Made by a program: the position numbers and the translations under genes | Shown here: piece by piece, positions 61,908 to 64,000 of the stretch | How positions within the stretch are numbered: the stretch's first letter is position 1 | Layout: each line of letters opens with the position of its first letter | Origin: Candidatus Raymondbacteria bacterium RIFOXYA2_FULL_49_16 | GTDB taxonomy: Bacteria > Fibrobacterota > OXYB2-FULL-49-7 > XYB2-FULL-49-35 | DNA length: 64,000 nt | Assembly: GCA_001789205.1 (NCBI GenBank) | Contig: MFYT01000109.1 | Span: 19,803-83,802, forward strand | Direction: 5' to 3' | The notes under the pieces: generated by a model | Seen by the model: only the letters and a program-made list of their open reading frames with translations | The model's database searches: none | What the model was told of the DNA's origin: nothing

Positions 61908-62657
61908 TTATTGAAAAGTGATGGCAATAGCTCGTACCTGCTTCAAGGCTGTATCAAAATCAGACAGGTCTGAATAAATGGCTGGCGGGTCCTGGATTTT
62001 GCCACCATGTCCGACAGAATGAAGGGAACAGACAAGCCCTGGTTGTATTTCCGGGACTTTTACTGAGTACACAATTGACGGCTGGCCGACCCAGTCGTTG
62101 TTTTCCTTATTATAGACGGCATTGAGATCACCCGATTTGTTGATTTCAGCAAAAAAGGCATATGGTTTTACCGCTTGTCGCAAACGCGTCTGAACCGTGA
62201 AACTTGATTGGGGCGTTGCAGAGGTCACAGCGTCAGTATAGGGTTTTTCCTTTGATGGAAGCTCCTTGCCCGCTGCTTTTACACGTGAGGCCCACACAGG
62301 AAAGCATTCTGAGAAAAAGAGCGCGCCCTTTTTGTTTTTTCCCGCGTGCCGCATCTTTTTAAAGTCCGCGCCTGTGATATATACGGTCTCCATGAGCTGG
62401 CCCAGACTGTCCTCGGTCCAGATGACGATTTGGGGCAAGACATTGAAAATTACTGGCCCGAGTCTCATACGTGCGCTAAACGCAGTGTCCTTGATGATAG
62501 TGACCTGTATGGGCATGCCATTGGATTTCTGCTCAAGCACGATGGTTTTGTGCGTGTGGTCCATTTTGTTCATTACGCAGCTAAAACCCATCAAAAGCGC
62601 AACGAACAATAACAAAACACCGTGGTTTCTACTCAATATCCACACCCCATTTCTCAT
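61908..62657 (-). CDS. Lipoprotein, unknown function
   Basis: A protein of about 249 aa. From ATG 62657 the leader is MRNGVWILSRNHGVLLLFVA and ends at LMGFSC, a plausible lipobox. The rest is beta-rich. YTDAVTSATPQSSFTVQTRL resembles the DAVTGATP-type motif of DUF2271-like periplasmic proteins, but I cannot assign a family with confidence. A GTG start at 62723 is possible. It overlaps the Bro-N gene end by 29 nt. Confidence 0.6.
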   Translation of the reverse strand: MRNGVWILSRNHGVLLLFVALLMGFSCVMNKMDHTHKTIVLEQKSNGMPIQVTIIKDTAFSARMRLGPVIFNVLPQIVIWTEDSLGQLMETVYITGADFKKMRHAGKNKKGALFFSECFPVWASRVKAAGKELPSKEKPYTDAVTSATPQSSFTVQTRLRQAVKPYAFFAEINKSGDLNAVYNKENNDWVGQPSIVYSVKVPEIQPGLVCSLHSVGHGGKIQDPPAIYSDLSDFDTALKQVRAIAITFQ

Positions 62658-62937
62658 TGATAGGAGAAACAATATCACCGTGTATCTCCGCGCGACCCTT
62701 TCTAAGACCAAATTCGGTAGCACGCATCTTCAACTGGTGACAATTTGTCACCGCTTGGCTACCCTCTTTTCTTAACCGCTCTTTCAACTTATTCCAGTAC
62801 TTCCGGGATGCCTGGAAATCGGATTGCTGCAGGAGTACCTGCACGATATCCACAACTGAGAAATACCACTTTCCGGCCTTTTCATTATAAAGCCTGCGGA
62901 TACTGAAGTTCTCAAATAAAGTGATTTCTGTACTCAT
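62629..62937 (-). CDS. Bro-N (phage antirepressor-like) protein, probably truncated
   Basis: About 102 aa starting at ATG 62937 (GGAAAG upstream; an ATG at 62949 is also in frame). The N-terminal FENFSIRRLYNEKAGKWYFS, VVDIVQVLLQQSDFQASRKY and WNKLKERLRKEG segments are the Bro-N domain of phage antirepressors. After QLKM the family motif stops and a short unrelated tail ends at 62629, so it is probably truncated or frame-shifted. It sits next to a recombinase. Confidence 0.7.
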   Translation of the reverse strand: MSTEITLFENFSIRRLYNEKAGKWYFSVVDIVQVLLQQSDFQASRKYWNKLKERLRKEGSQAVTNCHQLKMRATEFGLRKGRAEIHGDIVSPINEKWGVDIE

Positions 62938-63000
62938 TGTTCTTTCCATGAAAAATTACCTTTCCCCAGCGACCTTGTCAATGCTTCCTAGCATCCTGGT

Positions 63001-63801
63001 TTATTCCGTTATTCTATCCAGCGGACTCACAACCCCTGCCAGATCTCTTGCACAAACCTGAGTGTATACCATGGTGGTCTTAGGACTGGCATGCCCCAAA
63101 AGCGCCTGAATCCGTCTCAAATCTGCACCCTGCTCGAAAAGGTGCGTGGCAAATGAATGCCGCAAGGAATGAACACCGGCCTTTTTGAGTATGCCAGCCT
63201 TTTGCATTGCCCGGACAAGCACAGCCTGGACCGACCTGGTGGTCAAATGCGTTTCAAAACCAGAACCCGGGAACAACCAGGCAATGGGCCGGTATGTTTC
63301 AGTATATTGCCTGAGCAGATCCAGGGCCGCACTGGACAACACTGTGTATCTGTCCTTTTTGCCCTTTGACTGCCGTACATGAACAAGCCCTCGTTCAGGG
63401 TCAATATCCGCGGGTTTCAAGCGCACAGCCTCTCCCACCCGCAAGCCTGAGGAATAGATAAGCGTGAGAATTGTCCGGTGTTTGAGATTGGGTACCGACC
63501 TGAACAATTCCAGTATCTCCTTTGTGCTGAACACAACAGGCAGTTTTCGGCCGCGTTTTGAACGGGGAAGTTCGTATTGCAGGGGCCTGTGAAGAATGTG
63601 ACGGAACAGGAATTCAATGGCGTTTGCGGCAAGATTTATGGATCCTGCGGAATATTCGCGCTCCTCTGCGCAATGCAGGAGGAATGCCCGGACGTTTGTC
63701 TCCGTGAGTTTTTCAGGGCAGGTCTCCGCATGTGCTGCGCAAAGCTTATTATAATAAAGGTAATTCCTTATGGTGCTTTTGCTGAACTGACGGATCTGCA
63801 T
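63001..63801 (-). CDS. Tyrosine recombinase, C-terminal in-frame part of an interrupted integrase
   Basis: A 266-aa tyrosine recombinase with a SAM-like N-terminal domain (QIRQFSKSTIRNYLYYNKL) and a complete catalytic domain: first Arg in YSSGLRVGEAVRL, Lys in QSKGKKDRYTVL, HxxR in GVHSLRHSFATHLFEQG, and His and Tyr in LLGHASPKTTMVYT. The frame continues upstream in register: 19 codons, then an amber TAG (63861-63859), then more integrase-like sequence to the window edge. ATG 63801 could still restart translation. Confidence 0.82.
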   Translation of the reverse strand: MQIRQFSKSTIRNYLYYNKLCAAHAETCPEKLTETNVRAFLLHCAEEREYSAGSINLAANAIEFLFRHILHRPLQYELPRSKRGRKLPVVFSTKEILELFRSVPNLKHRTILTLIYSSGLRVGEAVRLKPADIDPERGLVHVRQSKGKKDRYTVLSSAALDLLRQYTETYRPIAWLFPGSGFETHLTTRSVQAVLVRAMQKAGILKKAGVHSLRHSFATHLFEQGADLRRIQALLGHASPKTTMVYTQVCARDLAGVVSPLDRITE

Positions 63802-63858
63802 TTCAACTTCGATGTCTCTGAATATATCAAGGGGTATCAGGCTGGAATTGGCTGAATC

Positions 63859-64000
63859 CTAACCCAGGATTTGGCTGGTTTGCGCGGGTATGAGGGTCTG
63901 CAAGACAGCGTCCGCTTCCTTGGTTCGGGGAAGAATCCAGAGCTTCCTGTCCCGGTCCCATCTGCGCCCCTCAACAGACCTGATCATATTGATTTGATTG
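63859..64000 (-). pseudogene. Upstream in-frame part of the same recombinase, ended by TAG
   Basis: Minus strand reads IRSVEGRRWDRDRKLWILPR, then TKEADAVLQTLIPAQTSQIL-Gly, then TAG. The GRRWDxxxKLWxLPxT pattern is the usual N-terminal arm region of this integrase type, and the frame joins the 63001-63801 gene. The stop is most simply an amber mutation in one original gene. The 5' end is cut by the window. Confidence 0.7.

Overview
The window reads as chromosomal DNA of a Gram-negative bacterium. It encodes lipoprotein signal peptides, an Mla/MCE-type lipid transport operon, a MacAB-like exporter, a probable outer-membrane barrel protein and DsbD. Two FlgD-like C-terminal sorting domains (one at the end of the SGNH hydrolase at 4040, one orphan at 7781) are typical of the FCB group. 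Fibrobacterota or a related candidate lineage (Chitinispirillia/Raymondbacteria-like) is my best guess, not a demonstrated assignment. Gene density is high, with many start/stop overlaps of 1-30 nt.

Layout. 1-3896: MacAB-like export operon (adaptor cut by the window edge, ATPase, two permeases). 4040-8023: secreted SGNH hydrolase, GH20 hexosaminidase and an orphan sorting-domain remnant. 8046-12376 (minus): lipocalin, LOG-family protein, and an epimerase / sugar kinase / nucleotidyltransferase trio that looks like amino-sugar salvage. 12487-19132 (minus): dsbD-moxR-TPR-DUF58-trmH-AEC-thiE. 19242-21666: lipoprotein, small Cys-rich protein, dGTPase. 21727-25095: recF-DUF721-gyrB. 25096-32598 (minus): rmlB-trxB-two cNMP-domain proteins-two PpiC proteins-lipoprotein. 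32693-34622 (minus): folK-deoxynucleoside kinase-panB. 34763-43157: small acidic protein, STAS-like protein, a sodium:solute symporter module with a Cache-PAS-CBS-DUF294 sensor, and two surface or hypothetical proteins. 43175-45820: tRNA-Pro(CGG) with a decayed 2.6-kb integrated element carrying a toxin-antitoxin pair. 45921-47291: two tandem double-STAS proteins. 47412-52800: small protein, GH84, B12-radical SAM, nadC, FAD protein. 52911-56319: argJ-rpiB-glyA-dCMP deaminase. 56312-59456 (minus): MCE transport operon. 59515-64000: MFS remnant, esterase-like hydrolase, DUF4143-type ATPase with a striking operator, lipoprotein, Bro-N protein and a tyrosine recombinase broken by an in-frame amber codon.

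How it fits together. GH20 and the secreted SGNH hydrolase could release or deacylate amino-sugar polymers. The kinase-nucleotidyltransferase-epimerase operon could return the freed sugars to UDP-sugars, and a cytoplasmic GH84 enzyme adds a second N-acetylglucosaminidase. The long minus-strand operons combine envelope folding (PpiC, DsbD, TrxB) with signalling proteins. Promoters with near-consensus sigma70 boxes are visible. At four of them the predicted transcription start falls within about four bases of the start codon, so leaderless mRNAs look like a real feature of this genome.

The most unusual observations are the AACGTT-N3-AACGTT double operator over the promoter and start codon of the DUF4143-type ATPase, the element that replaced the 5' half and promoter of tRNA-Pro, the symporter module with an enlarged small subunit and a multi-sensor DUF294 protein, and several broken genes visible only by reading across frames.
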